Positions 51,462-63,801 of a DNA stretch of 64,000 nt are shown here, piece by piece. A model generated the notes under the pieces. The model did not search any database. It worked only from the letters and a program-made list of their open reading frames with translations, and was not told the origin of the DNA. Each line of letters starts with the position of its first letter. The first letter of the stretch is position 1. The stretch is taken from assembly GCA_013397455.1 (NCBI GenBank), contig VYZB01000290.1, positions 564,762-628,761 on the forward strand, given 5' to 3'. A program made the translations under genes and the position numbers. This DNA is from Crotophaga sulcirostris (lineage: Eukaryota; Chordata; Aves; Cuculiformes; Crotophagidae).

Positions 51462-54400
51462 TGCTCCACAGCAGAGCGGGTATCTACACTGTAGCCCTTG
51501 AGGACTCCACACTGGAGCAGATGGATATTTTGTGATGACAGTGATGTTCTGCAGAGAGTACACACAAAAGCAGGGAAAAAGTGTGACGTGGAAGGAGGAG
51601 CAGAGAGGAACTGTTCTGTACTGACCATAGTCCTCCATGCCCCCTGCACCACTGGGCGCGGGTAGGAGTCAAATGTGAAGGAGTGAAGTTGAATTTGGGA
51701 GACGGAGGAGGAAAGATGTTCTTTTAATGTTTGTCATTCTGTTTCTCACTGCCTGAATCTATTTTAATTTGCAATAAATTGAAGTTAATTATTCCCAAAT
51801 TGAGTCTACTTTGCACATGACATTGACTGGTAAGCAGTCTCTCTATCTTGACTTATGAGCTTTCTCATCCTATTTTCTCCCCATCCCACTGAGGCAGTGA
51901 TGAGTGGCTGGGTAGGCTGTTAACCAAAGCTAAGCTGCTACACCATCCCATTCCAGTAACTGTAGACTATATCTAACACACAGCAATATGAAAGTGTCTT
52001 CAATAACTTGACGACATAGAAGAAGAGCATTCCAATCTAGATGCCCATATGCTTGGTTTCTAAACACGAACAGATTGATGCAGAAGCACAGTTTCCTCAG
52101 AGTACCTAGTAGTTCTCCTTTACATAGTATTAATGCTTATATTCCTAATTGTCTTCAATATGTGTATATACCTTGTACCAGTTGATAGCACCCTGGACCT
52201 ACATGAAATCTCATAATCCCTGAAGGAATTTTAAAAAAACACACTGGAAAGACTGCTTCAACTTAATCCTGGGAAAGCACCTAGGTACCACAGTGATGAG
52301 TGCCAAATAAATGTTTGTAATAATCAAAAATAAGAAGACCACTTAGCATTTATATAGAATTTTGCAGCCAAATTTTTCAACAGTGTGTGCCTGAGTTCTG
52401 CTGGTTTAATTTATTTCTAGGGTCTTAAGCAAAAATAAGTAAAATTTTCAAAAATCTATCAACATGCAGCTATCATGAAACCCAAGAGAGAATATATAGG
52501 TAGCATAAAACAAAATAAGTTAATTTTAACCAAAAAGATATAATGATTGAGCATTTTGGGAACCTTGTATGTTTTAGATATCAGTTAGAATTTTTTTTTC
52601 TTTTGACCCTCCCCTCCCTTCTATTTAGTTTATGTAATAGGATAATTACAACATTTAACTTTTATAAATGAACAATAGGGTAAAACGTCTAATAAAATGG
52701 CTGTCATAGAGCCTAATCATGCATAACTATTTGAAAACATACCCCGGCAGGCAAATGTTTGAAGCAAATCCCAAATTATGAAAAAAAACCCAAAACCTGT
52801 CAACATTTGTTATTTGCACAGTGCTGAGATATGATCAACCTATAAACTATAGAATGTAGTTACAATATCCAGACGCATCCAGTAATGATGACTGGATATT
52901 TCAACTGCACAGGTCTGTATTCAGAAAGAGTTGTAGATGGTAAAAGTTCCAAATACGCTGCTTAGACAGACATTTTAGTATATACATGTATATCAGATAT
53001 TTATGCTCAGAATACGGTGTAGACATAAGGATATTGGAATATCTGAAAGCACTAACTTGCCAGGGACACTTAAAATATCTGGTTCTCACAGATACTTAAT
53101 CTGCTCATTATATACATTTATTGTGGCTGAGCTATTTGCTGTCTAAATCTATGTTGAATTTTCTATCAGGAATAAGTACTAATACTGGTATCACTGATGC
53201 GACATGACTTGATTCAATGCAAAGCGACGCGACCTGAGGTGATGGGAAGCACATAGTGCTCATGTACGCCTTGATATGACATGGATAGAGGAGGATGCAC
53301 AAAATTTCTCACAATATCTTTGTAAACAAGGTGCTGCTGGTCAAATTTGAACCAGTCTAAAAAACTACAATGACAATTTACGAAATAAAAAAGGCACATT
53401 TTTAACAGAGCCACTGGAAAGCAAGTAAAAAGACATCATTCTCACATCTCTAGCACCAAACTACCGGAGACATGAATAATGAAGAACATATTAGGGCCCG
53501 GCCAAGGAGTGAGTAGAAACCACCTGAGCCATTTTCATTTCTGCTCGAGTAGTGACATATAAAAAGGAGAGGAAAGGAAACTAGAGGAAAGGGATATTGT
53601 TTGGGTCTAATCTTAAAATATAAACTAAATGGGAGATGTCAGCATGTCTAGGGCTAGGTCTTATATGTTAACTAAAAAGAAGAGTGAATATATTTAAATA
53701 TACTTAATATATTTAATTATAAATAACCACAAAGAATAGCTGATTGACTCCTTTAGCAGGTGCTCAGTTCTTATTATCCACAGACTCCAGTCCTGGCTGT
53801 CCATATTTATAACTTAAAAGTATGAAATGTTCCAGATGCATATAAGCTGTCACACACTATTCCAGATTTTAATTAAACAGAGCCATCTTTGTTTAGGCTG
53901 GTTAGCTACCTTTATGTTTATGCAGTCTTTAGCATATCTACAACTGTTTATTTTATGTAGGATGTAAACATTTTCTAAACAAACTACATCATGTGACGAC
54001 GCAATGTTGCATCACTACTAATCATAAACTATATTGATGTTCATAAGAGAGGAAAGACTACTGAAAAAACTGAATTATCTAATTTTCTGAAGTAGTTTAG
54101 TTACCATGTGTGAAAACAAAGAGCATCTCCCAAACTTTTTGAAAGGGGCTGCAACTCAGCTCATTTCAGGTTGATTAGTTCCTCGGTTCCTGTGTTTGTC
54201 TATTTTAGAATGATTTATCTGGCTTCTGAAAGATGTTTTCCCCACAAGAAAAATGGTTACTTCAGAGCTCCCTTGCTGCTAAAAAAATGAATTCTTATCA
54301 AAAGGAAATTGCCATCTGTCTTCTGGGATAAAAGCCCAGCACTTGGGTCTCAGTGATCTAGCTTCTGTAGAAAGTGTGCCAATCGTGAGACACACCAAAT

Positions 54401-54476
54401 TAATCTCCTTAATCTAAAACATTTATTTGCCTTTAATTTGAATGTGTGAATAGCACATGCACATGTAAATATGACC

Positions 54477-54484
54477 ATTTGCAT
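54477..54484 (-). promoter_or_regulatory. Perfect octamer motif (ATTTGCAT)
   Basis: The plus strand reads ATTTGCAT, the reverse complement of the octamer ATGCAAAT bound by POU-domain factors. It lies in an AT-rich non-repeat segment with other TAAT-like cores. It is one of at least twelve perfect octamers in the window. Use in vivo is unknown. Confidence 0.35.
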
Positions 54485-54868
54485 ATATAAATGTTAAAAA
54501 TTCAATGTGAGGTCACAGCATGATAATACGACACTTCATGTTGGGTATTTGAGAAAATATTTCTGAAACAGTCTTATTTAACAGTACAATATGTAATCTT
54601 AGCATACATGCACGGAGCTGTTTGTTTGAATATTCATATAAAAAACCAGATTTTTAGGCACAGAACTTCTCTTTTGCCCTTTGAAGAATAAATCTTACTT
54701 AATACTTAGGGACACAGTGCTTAGTGAGAACATTTAAAAGGCTTCGTTTAAAATTCTAAGTCATCTGCTCCGCAAAAATCCTCATTTTTGAAGCTGGAAA
54801 TACATGCCGAAACTTTTGTTTATTTGTAATGTAATAGCATCACCAAATGGGTCTGCTTCCATGTAAGC

Positions 54869-54920
54869 TAATTGAAGTCTCATTGACTTGGATGTGAACA
54901 AGGTCAGATTTGAAACTGGA
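54869..54920. repeat. Possible ancient amniote repeat remnant
   Basis: The phrase attgaagtctcattgacttg followed by aaggtcagatttgaa resembles the 'attgaagtcaatgggagttttgcc ... gatcaggccc' type of old amniote repeat. The match is weak and from memory. Confidence 0.3.
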
Positions 54921-56298
54921 ACTATGTGGAATATTTTGCTTTTCACTGCTTTCAGCTCTAAACCTGACCTTAGTAGATGAACGGATCTTATACAAAGTTG
55001 AAGAATGGAACAGGTGACTCCTGAATTCAGTGGAAACATTACTGGCAAAGATACAGGTCAGTCCAAAATCCAAATCTGGTTCTGAATTCAGGTATCTAGA
55101 AAGCTGGAAGGATTTAATCCTCTACAGTTATGTCAGTTCGCCTTGAAGTCAAAATGACATAAGCATCATAATTGATACCATTTGAGAAGATCTTTCTCTG
55201 TTTTCCAGGCTTAATGGCAGAATACATGAGGCATTGAATCAATCGAGACACTGATTTTTAACTAAACATTTCAGTTGTGCTGGAATCTCAGTATATAAAG
55301 TCAGATTTGAGAAATGCGAACAAAGTTGAATGAAGCATTTAGTTTGAAAACCTTGACATCAAAACCATATTTCTAATAAAATAAAGGGTGAGTGCTATCC
55401 ACTAAAACAAGAAACCTGAGTGAACGTCTGTGTGAAGGGAGAGGGTATGCAAGATGCTGGGGTTTCCTAAGCATGATACTGTTCACATTTTCCTTGGGGC
55501 ACTGTTTTATTACTTTAGTACAATTCTGAGTGGCCAGTGATGGACTGGGAATGTGACTGTTTGACTGCTTGCTGTCTGTCAATGGGGGGATTACTGCTGC
55601 TACTTCTTTTCTAAAGATAGAGCAATGAACATTTACTAATCTGTGTTCCCCCTCCTTGCATCAGCACTATGTGAGCATATTGCATCTCAGAGGGCAGCAA
55701 CCCCCTGCCACATTCACCTTAATTTGACTGTAAACGTGTAACAAACCACTAGCCAACACAGGACTGACTACAGCACTTTAAAGCCACTGTTTATACACAC
55801 ATACATACATTATTCTCTTTTTCACCAGCAGTTCTGCTCTGTACATAATGATACATAAAAACAGGTAATAATTGTGTGTTTATCACACAAAAAAAATGTG
55901 CCCTCAATGCAGCTCGTACAGAAGAGAAAAAGCAGAAGGGTTAACAGTGTAATGCAGCCACATATGAAACATTTCCACAGAGAACCCTCTCTCCTCCCAG
56001 GCACTTCCATCTCATTTGGTGTCAGCAAGAAACCTGCTTCCAAAATGAGCTGCAAGTCCTGCCCCAGAAGCAACACTGCCAAAGCGTGCTTATGTGTGCT
56101 GCATGGGGCTGGGCTGCGCTCAGCATCAACAAGGTGATTCCAGGTTTAATTTTGTTAATGTTCTTCTGAGAGGTGTACAGCACATTTACCAGTTATTTTA
56201 AATTTACAGATTGCCTTGAAAGCTTCCCCCACCCCCATAATCTAGCCATGTAGCCATGTCCCGTATGTCCTGTGTCTCCTCTCTGTTTTGGTTTTTTT

Positions 56299-56309
56299 GG
56301 GGGGGGGGG
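56299..56309 (+). repeat. Run of eleven G residues
   Basis: An uninterrupted G11 run follows gttttttt and precedes tgtgtgtaa. On the transcribed POU6F2 sense strand it is a C11 run. Such runs are prone to length change and to sequencing error. Confidence 0.9.
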
Positions 56310-56857
56310 TGTGTGTAATTATTTTAGCCATTATAGACTCCCCTTTTGCTTTTAGCTATTTGGTTCCTTTTCTCTGATCTCTTATCTCCAGTCTCAGCCA
56401 CTTTGCTCAGGTCACTCTGGATCTGGTCACAATAGGTTTTCCATATGGGAGTTCACACAGAGCTACAAAAGCAGCAGTAAATCTACTGTGTCTGTAATGC
56501 TGCCATATTAATTCCTAATCAATTTCAAAGCTGTATTTGAAACTCATATATTTCACCTCAGCAAAATCAAAATAACGTCAAGTTGCCAACAGCAAATGAA
56601 ACTTGGAAATATAATTAAAAACATATAGGCTAGCAATGTATTGTTTCTGAGGTCTTTGCAATTGCCACTGTGCTAGGCACTATAAATTGATGGCAAGAGG
56701 GTATATGAAACTGAGATCCTCTTATAACAAAAGCACAGCTCCATATTGCTTGAGGTAACAGAAAAACTGCTGTTAGCTGAATGTGAGTGATGACTGCACG
56801 TATAAACTGAAGAATTTTTTTTTTGCTGCAAGGATCAATTCCAAATTGGTTAAAATC

Positions 56858-56915
56858 TGAGGCTGAGATCCTGCAAAGACTGCTTAAAGTTAGTCTGCAT
56901 GCAAGTCCTAATGCG
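56858..56915 (+). repeat. Possible ancient amniote repeat remnant (palindromic type)
   Basis: The sequence ctgagatcctgcaaagactg followed by cttaaagttagtctgcatgc resembles one half of an old, partly palindromic amniote repeat that begins 'gatcctgcaaagacttacgcacgtgcttaacttt'. Only one half is seen. Name and class are not certain. Confidence 0.4.
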
Positions 56916-57610
56916 GTCCTGGGTAAGCTCAAAAGAGTTTGTGTTAGTATTTTCTTCTGACTGTGATTTTTCTACTTCACAGATAAAGACGGGGTGTGTT
57001 TTATACTCTGCGTTGTACATGTCGTTACATAAAGTCATATGCAAATATCAGTTTATCCTATGCTGAAATGACTATTTTTTATACAAAAGTCATGGCAAGG
57101 TTTAGCTCCTATCATCCTCTTTTTCATGTGGAGGCAGAATGTCAGAAATAATGCCTGTGTTACTGCTCATTATCTGCTACTGTCTGAATGCATGGCCTGG
57201 GGAAAGTCTAATTATCATTTACAATAAATAATTTCCTCCATATATATTATCAATGGAAATCTACTCATAGACATTCAGCAAAGGAATCCTGCTATATGGG
57301 TAAAAATATGTACTATCGTTTTCAACAGCAGCTCAGCTTACAACTTGAGTGTCTGTAGCTTTTTCTTTAAATTCATTATTGCCTTATTGTACCTAGACTC
57401 TTGTTCTTCCACAAGGCACTGTCAATAGACAGACAGATGAATTTCTTCATGTTCTAAGTATTTTCTACTTTTATCCGTTGACCAGATTCAGAAAATATTT
57501 ATGGGCCCTGTAGCGATTCTTCTGCTTTACAAAACAAGGGATTTTTTTGGTGCTAAAAATAACATAAATTCCAAGTTCTTAGTGTGATTCTGATTTCTCT
57601 CCACCAGATT

Positions 57611-57692
57611 ATAAAACTGGTACAGTTTTAACAAGGTCAACAGAGTTGTAATCAGTTAAACCAGAGGTAACTACTGTCAGAATCAGTCCCTT
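57611..57692 (+). repeat. Possible ancient amniote repeat remnant
   Basis: The segment has ataaaactggtacagtttta, then gtcaacagagttgtaatcag and ctgtcagaatcagtccc. This follows the order 'ttacactggtgtaac ... gtcaatggagttacacc ... gatcagaatcaggccc' of a known old repeat type. The match is by eye only. Confidence 0.4.
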
Positions 57693-58599
57693 CAATCTTT
57701 TACAGGCTTCAATTAAGCAATAAGGGTGGAATGATTCTCTGATTTGAAATATTAGAGTTAGCCAATTACGTTGGTATTTTATCTAAATCAAATATTCTAC
57801 CAAAGGCCTCATTTTTTTGCCCTTTTTTTTTTTTGCATTTGTGCCACTGTAAACTAGAGAAGCTATCTGTTGAAGTCAGAATCAAAACATTTACACCTAC
57901 AGCTGTGAAACTAATGGATTTTTCTGTTTGCAGACTGAAAAATTCCCTCAAAACACCCTACTCAACCCCTCAAAAATACCCTGGAAACAATAACAAAACA
58001 CAGTTCAGGAAGACCCGGAGTGAAAAGAAAAAGGAAAAGAAATAAATTTTAGATCACATGAAACATTTGGTTCAGACCAAAATGATTTCTTGACAGGAAA
58101 TATAAAATGGATCACTCTTATAGATGGGTGTTTTATAAACTGAGAGGCAATACTTGATTATAAAGAAATTATTCTTACATGCATTTTCCTAATCTTACCC
58201 ATTTTGGGGTGTGAGGAACATATATATGTTTCTATTTACAAAAATATACCTTTGGAAAGGGTGCAGTCTGCAGACCTCTTTGCAGCCACTGGTACTCGTG
58301 GGTGCTACTGGTAATTCTGTCAGTAAAAGGAGTAAACCAAGGGCCAAAAATGGTTTTTGAAGGCAACTCAGTCAGACAATACAGTTGTTCTAATGAACCT
58401 CCACCAAGGCACAAACTGTGAGTAATCCAGCCTGAGTGCAATTAAGGCAGGGCTCTTCCACTGCACTTATCACATTCATTTGACTTGTATATGCAATAAA
58501 ACAAATAATCCCTGTAAATATGAGGTATGTGCTGTTTGCTCTCCAAACTTCAAGTTGAATATATCTCCTTGGAAAGAGAAATTTTACAGAGGGAACTTG

Positions 58600-59160
58600 C
58601 ACGGTTTCTTGCCACCCAGGAGAAAACAGATAAAAAGGTATAGGCCAAGTATTAAGTAAGTATTAACTGAACACAAAAGAGGGTGCAGTCATTCTGCATT
58701 GAATTGCTTCCTCTTTCAACAATGGCAATTAGCACACAGTTAACAACTCTCTTTCCAAATCTTCTTTCAAAATCCTCTTTCACCCCAAAAAGACAGACAA
58801 GGACTGACCTGCAGGAGACTTAGTGAACCGGAGCCAGTTGAAAGAGGCAAACAGAATCAACGCCTAAACTAAACCAAAGTTGTTTTGCGTGGGTGCTGTA
58901 GCCAGTTTTTCGGTTGTAGCTGCAAGAGAGAAATGTGAGTGTGCTGAAGGGGAATTTCTTTTCTCTCTCCTGAAGGTCACAAGCTGGCTGGCTGTTGCAG
59001 CTGGCTAAGGCATCTTAAAGAAGATCTACAAGGAGCGAGGGAGAAGTGTCTATTTGGCAATTTTACTATAATTCAACGGAACCCTGCCAGTTTCCAGTGG
59101 TGGATACCACTGGGGAATATCAGAAGGCTTCTTCTCCCCAATGGTCTTACAAAGATCCAA
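58600..59160. other. CpG-containing segment of unknown nature
   Basis: Compared with the flanks this part is less AT-rich and keeps several CpGs (aaccgga, caacgcc, tgcgtgg, tttcggtt, gagcgag, caacgga). It has short direct repeats such as ctggctggctg. There is no long open frame, no splice-bounded coding sequence and no transposon I recognise. It could be an old LTR, a conserved element or an untranslated alternative exon. Confidence 0.3.
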
Positions 59161-59320
59161 TTTAAAGTACGTTTACCTGATATACTGTTAAAACTCAAAA
59201 ATATTTCCATTGATTTCAAGAAAACCATGCTGTTTATTTAAAACAATCTCAGTTAAATCAGACCTCTTTCTTCCTAATATTCATCCAAAAATAGTGTGCC
59301 TCTTAACAGTCATCAATATA

Positions 59321-59392
59321 ACCGGTGGAGTCCCACTGAGGTCAGCATAATGGCACCAGATCAGAGCAAGGCAGAGTTTAGGGCATTGATGC
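59321..59392 (+). repeat. Possible ancient amniote repeat remnant
   Basis: The sequence ccggtggagtcccactgagg, then tcagcataatggcaccagat and gcaaggcagagtttagggca, resembles 'ggtggaatcaccccactgaagtcaatggcattacaccagggcagagtttggccc'. It appears to be the same family of remnants as at 57.6 kb. Confidence 0.4.
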
Positions 59393-60744
59393 TGACTTGT
59401 GAAAAATAAAACAGAAACTTTATGGATATTAAAAAGAGTGTTAAAATAGGCTTTTTTAATACAGTAATTATAAGGTTATTTCTCAGTAATTCAATCTATT
59501 GAGGGTGAAAATATTTTTTTATTGTTGCCTATGATTGTAGTAATTCTCTCTGGCATCTGTAAAAGCAACAATAGCTTTTCATTGATTTTGCTTAAAAGGA
59601 AAGTTCAGAGTTAGAAAATTAGTATTTCATGTGGAAACATGAAAAACTTTCCAAAGTATGTGTGATGGAAATGGTAGTAATTATATTTGAGGAGGAAGGA
59701 AGCCTTGTGATTAGGGTCCCTGGGCAGAGATGTAGAAATCTTACTTGGGGTCTAATTCTTCCATATATTTGCATTTCTTTAATTTCCTGTCTGAAAAATG
59801 AAAATAATAAAACTTCCTTTCTTTCACTGTGTTTGTTTGTTTTCTCTTTATATAATACACCTGAAAGTCCATTAGGACTGGATTAAATATGCACATGCAC
59901 CACTTTAAGGTAAGAAACAAATTAAAACCAATTTTCTTTTTTCAAGATAAATCTGTGCGTGGAATATTTCTACCTGTTTGATGCACAGTAGCTAGTGATT
60001 TATGTATTTATTGAGTATTTATGTAAGTTGGGCACTCAAGTCACTGCCATAATATATATACAGGTAATATAAGTTTTGGCCAAAATGTTCCTCTGAGGTA
60101 CAGAAGAAGTGAATGGACACCTAAGGGACTAGCGAAGCTGCTCATGAAATATAGATCTTTAACTAAGAAGCTTGCAAATACTAAAAATAACTACAAGAGG
60201 CTATTTCAAAGTGAAGGCTGACTTTACACAAAGAAAGGGCAGGTCCAAGAGAGCACACATGTTTGGATCTGTTGTTTATATTAACTGATTCAAATTTATT
60301 TTCTTACATTATCAGAACACCTTGCATAAATTAAAGCCTTGTCTTCTCTCTGAAGTTGCGATCTAACAGGTTACTTATTCTTTAGAAAACACTAATTTTA
60401 CCATTAATGCTCTCGACACTTTTTGTAAGACAAATCAGCAACTCAACTTGCCACTGCAGTGGTGGGAAAATCCCTGATGCATCCTCCCTTTCCTCCTGGC
60501 TTTTTGTTTATTCACACTTTTGCAGTAAATGTCACATATGATACCTTGTTTTTATCAAGGCCGATTTTAAAATGAATTACAGTAACTCATATAATGCTTA
60601 CTTGAGCTTTAAACCTATCACTCTATCTTATTATGCAGAAAAGATGACTCACTTATATAAATTACCCTCATCATATAGCTGTTAAAGACAATAAAATCAG
60701 GGGGAAAAAACCTGGATGTCAAGCCACAAGAGCTGTACTACAGA

Positions 60745-61265
60745 GTACTATAGGCCACTTATTTATGATTGGCGCTAACTGGCCTTCAGGTTGGTGGGCA
60801 GAGATGAATATTCACAGATGGAAGGCCTCATCCACTCATCCATATGAGTGGCTGTTGTGGAGAAGAAGGCTTGGTGATATGGTGGGCAGCACTAGGGAGT
60901 TCTTGTTCTGCCTCTCATCTGTCACTCCTGGGGCGCAGATAGCATTACCTCCAGTTGGAGCTGCCTTGGTGGCAACCAGCTCCCTGCATCGTCGGCAGTG
61001 TCTTGAGGATGGCTGCTGTTCCAGGAAGAATGGGTCTAATTGGCCTAATTTGTTTTCTTGTTTATTTTTGTGTGTGTGTGTGTGTGTGACTCCTGGGCAG
61101 ATATTTTTTCACATAAACAATCCTACTCCCCTTCAGGGTATTCTTACTACTCAAGATCTACTTCTGCTCCCCTGTCACTGTGTCTTTTTTGCTCGGCGAA
61201 AGAATTTGGAGAGTCAGTACAGAACACATGCTACTGCATGCTATCCCATGGACCAGTCTGACTAA
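60745..61265 (+). other. GC-richer segment with a 166-codon open frame
   Basis: A plus-strand frame from 60765 to 61265 encodes 166 residues, among the longest in the window. The translation is tryptophan-, serine- and cysteine-rich with no domain, signal peptide or repeat I recognise. It runs straight through a (GT)n microsatellite, which becomes a VCVCVCV stretch. That is poor for a real coding sequence. The first 300 bases are clearly richer in G and C than the surroundings. It may be an unrecognised old transposon or chance. I do not call a gene. Confidence 0.3.
61070..61088. repeat. GT dinucleotide microsatellite
   Basis: There are about nine and a half copies of GT, flanked by tttatttttg and actcctggg. 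It is a simple repeat, likely length-variable. Confidence 0.9.
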
Positions 61266-63313
61266 AGTGTGCCTTTGAATCTTCAAAATACATTAACTAC
61301 CCATAACCCAAACTGGAGGTGGTGCTTTACTGAGGGGAACTCAACAGATGATGTTGAGGGGTATCTCAAGTTAAGATTCTTCTCACACAGCTGAGATTTA
61401 TGTCTAGTGCTTACTAGCTGTTCTTCGTAAGTGTCCCGGATCGGATATATAGTAATAAAGGCAGTGGGAAAAACATGTAAACAAGTTATTCTTGGGCTAC
61501 CCTTTACCTCCAAAAGGGAGTTAAAGTTTGCAAATGCCTAGTACAACTGGAGGTCTGCTTTTTGCTTACTCCAATGTAAGTAAGGTAAGAGTTAAGCTCT
61601 AACAGCAGAAAATCAGAAACTTAAAAGTAAACATATATGGACAAATAATCAAATTACAGTATTACAGAACAAACATGCAGCAGTAAAAAGAAAGGAACTC
61701 CACAGTGATGTTGTACATGGAACATATTTGCCAAACCTGTATCAAAAATGTCCTTGAAGCCAAATTGCAAAAGACAACAGGCATAGAAGGAAAACTGAGA
61801 ACAAAGAATATAAGAAAGAAGCAAAAAAAGTTACAATTGAATAGATTGCCTTTAGAATTGAGCCCTAGAAGTCCATGACTCCAAGTGTGTACGTATGTGT
61901 ATTTGTGTACAAGAAATGAGCAAGAGAAAATACAAAAAATGTAGCATTGCTCCATAAACTTTAATGAACAAATAAAAGCCTAATAGGCTACCACCTAATA
62001 CAGGTGATATGCTATATTACAGAAGAAACCAAGAAATATGTCATATATACATTTCAGAATGTTGCCATTACCCAAGCAGAACAAAAGTAAAAAATATGAA
62101 TATAGAGATTAATCTCATCAAGGATAAAGAAAATCACAAGTCTTGAATTATATTTACAGAAGCAAAGCACTGCTGAGCTCATAAAAGAAATAACTAATTC
62201 TAACATTCAGCAAGAATGCTGAAACAAAAAAAAAAGTTAATTCACAAGAATAGCTATATCAAAATAATTATTTTAAATCAGACACAAAACACACAACACA
62301 TCATGAAAACACTAAATCCTAGATTAGGAATAGAAGAGGGAAGACTGTAGTAAATCAAAACACTTATGTATTTCTGTCATCTTTGTGCATCTCATGAAGC
62401 CTATACACCAGTCCTGCTGTGCAAAAGATCTAGGAGAAGAGATGATAGGCATACATAAGTCATTGCATAAGAGATGAGCCTTTAATCTACATGTGATGAT
62501 CTTAGAAACATGCAGTCTTTTTGACTAGTGTTCTTTTTAGTTTTACAAAATAGTGTCACAACTATTCTGATATACCTTACTTCAGTACAGGAGAAAAAAA
62601 CTTGCAATAATGCTCCTTTCAAGACCATACTCTGTCACAAAGCTATAAAAATAGCCTCTGTGGGAGTACTATTATCCCACACTGCAGTCACATTTGTGTC
62701 TTATTCCGATATCTTTGGGGAATGCCCCCCAACATCTACTTTCAGACATTAAAGTTTCAAAGCCAGTCATCCTTCGTTGTCTCCATAGTTGGTAAAGATA
62801 AACACGCTCTGGGGCATAATTCAGAGCTTAAAGGACCAGGTCCTTCTTTAAGCTGTGTTCCAGAAAGAACTTTTCTTCTATTGACCATGGGGGCAAACAG
62901 GCATATGTTTAAGTGGCTCAGTTGGATGGTACGTTCCAAAGATGCATACCAAAGGCACGTACCTTGTACGAAGACTCATTACAAATGAGAGTTTTGCAGT
63001 TTTCCCAGTTTTTGGCCACACTGCCCACCAAATCCTGCTGCTTGACTTCAGGTACGCCTATACATTAGTTAGTGATTTAGATTCGGGCCAAGGATGGAGA
63101 AACTTGCACTAAGGGCCCACCTTTGACCCTTAACTATACAGGACCATATAGCCTAGCTCCCAATTAGCATGTTTAGGGGAAATGATCATTAAATTAAATG
63201 ACAGCATGATTATCTCTGCGTCTAAAGCAGAATGACAGATTCAGGGTCTTGCAACTCTTCTCTTCAGGAACCCGTGACCAGTCTGTGAGCATATATGCTG
63301 ACTTTTGAGCCCC

Positions 63314-63801
63314 TCACTAAAAGAAGGGTGTTGAGATGCTGAAGAGTGTCCAAAGAAGAGGACGAAGCTGATGAAGGGTGTAGGGCACAATCCTTATCAG
63401 GAGCAGCTGAGGGAACTGAGGTTGTTTAGTCTGGAGAAAAGAAGGCTGAGGGGAGACCTTATCACTTTCTACAGCTACCTGAAAGGAGGTTGTAGCAAGG
63501 TAGGCGTCCATCTCTTTTCTCAAGTAACAAGTGACAGGACAGGAGGAAATGGCTGAGGTTGTGCCAGGGGCGGTTTAGGCTGGATATTAATATTTCTTCA
63601 CTGAAAGGGTTATCAAGTATTGAAATGGGCTGCTGAAGGGAAGCGGTTGAGTCACCATTCCCGGAGGTATTTAAAAGGCAAGCAGATGTGGCTTTTTGGG
63701 ACATGGTTTAGTGGTGGTCTTGGCAATGTTAGGTTAAGGGTTGGACTTGATGCCCTTAAAGGTCTTTTCCAAATTAAACAATTCTTTGATTCTATGATTT
63801 C
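63314..63801 (+). mobile_element. CR1 non-LTR retrotransposon, 3' end of about 490 bases
   Basis: This is the best-preserved CR1 in the window, plus orientation. It starts near cactaaaagaagggtgttga and runs through gtgtccaaagaagag, agctgagggaactgaggttg, gaggggagaccttatcactt, gaaaggaggttgtagcaagg, ctgaaagggttatcaagtat and acatggtttagtggtggtct. It ends with ggacttgatgcccttaaagg and the tail ttgattctatgattt. The reverse-transcriptase end is broken (open frames only at 63371-63556 and 63620-63823 in shifted frames), so it is a dead 5'-truncated copy. Confidence 0.93.

Noticed and set aside
51193..51672. Cluster of open frames around the GGA repeat
   Set aside because: They arise from the trinucleotide repeat and local base bias, and the translations are low complexity.
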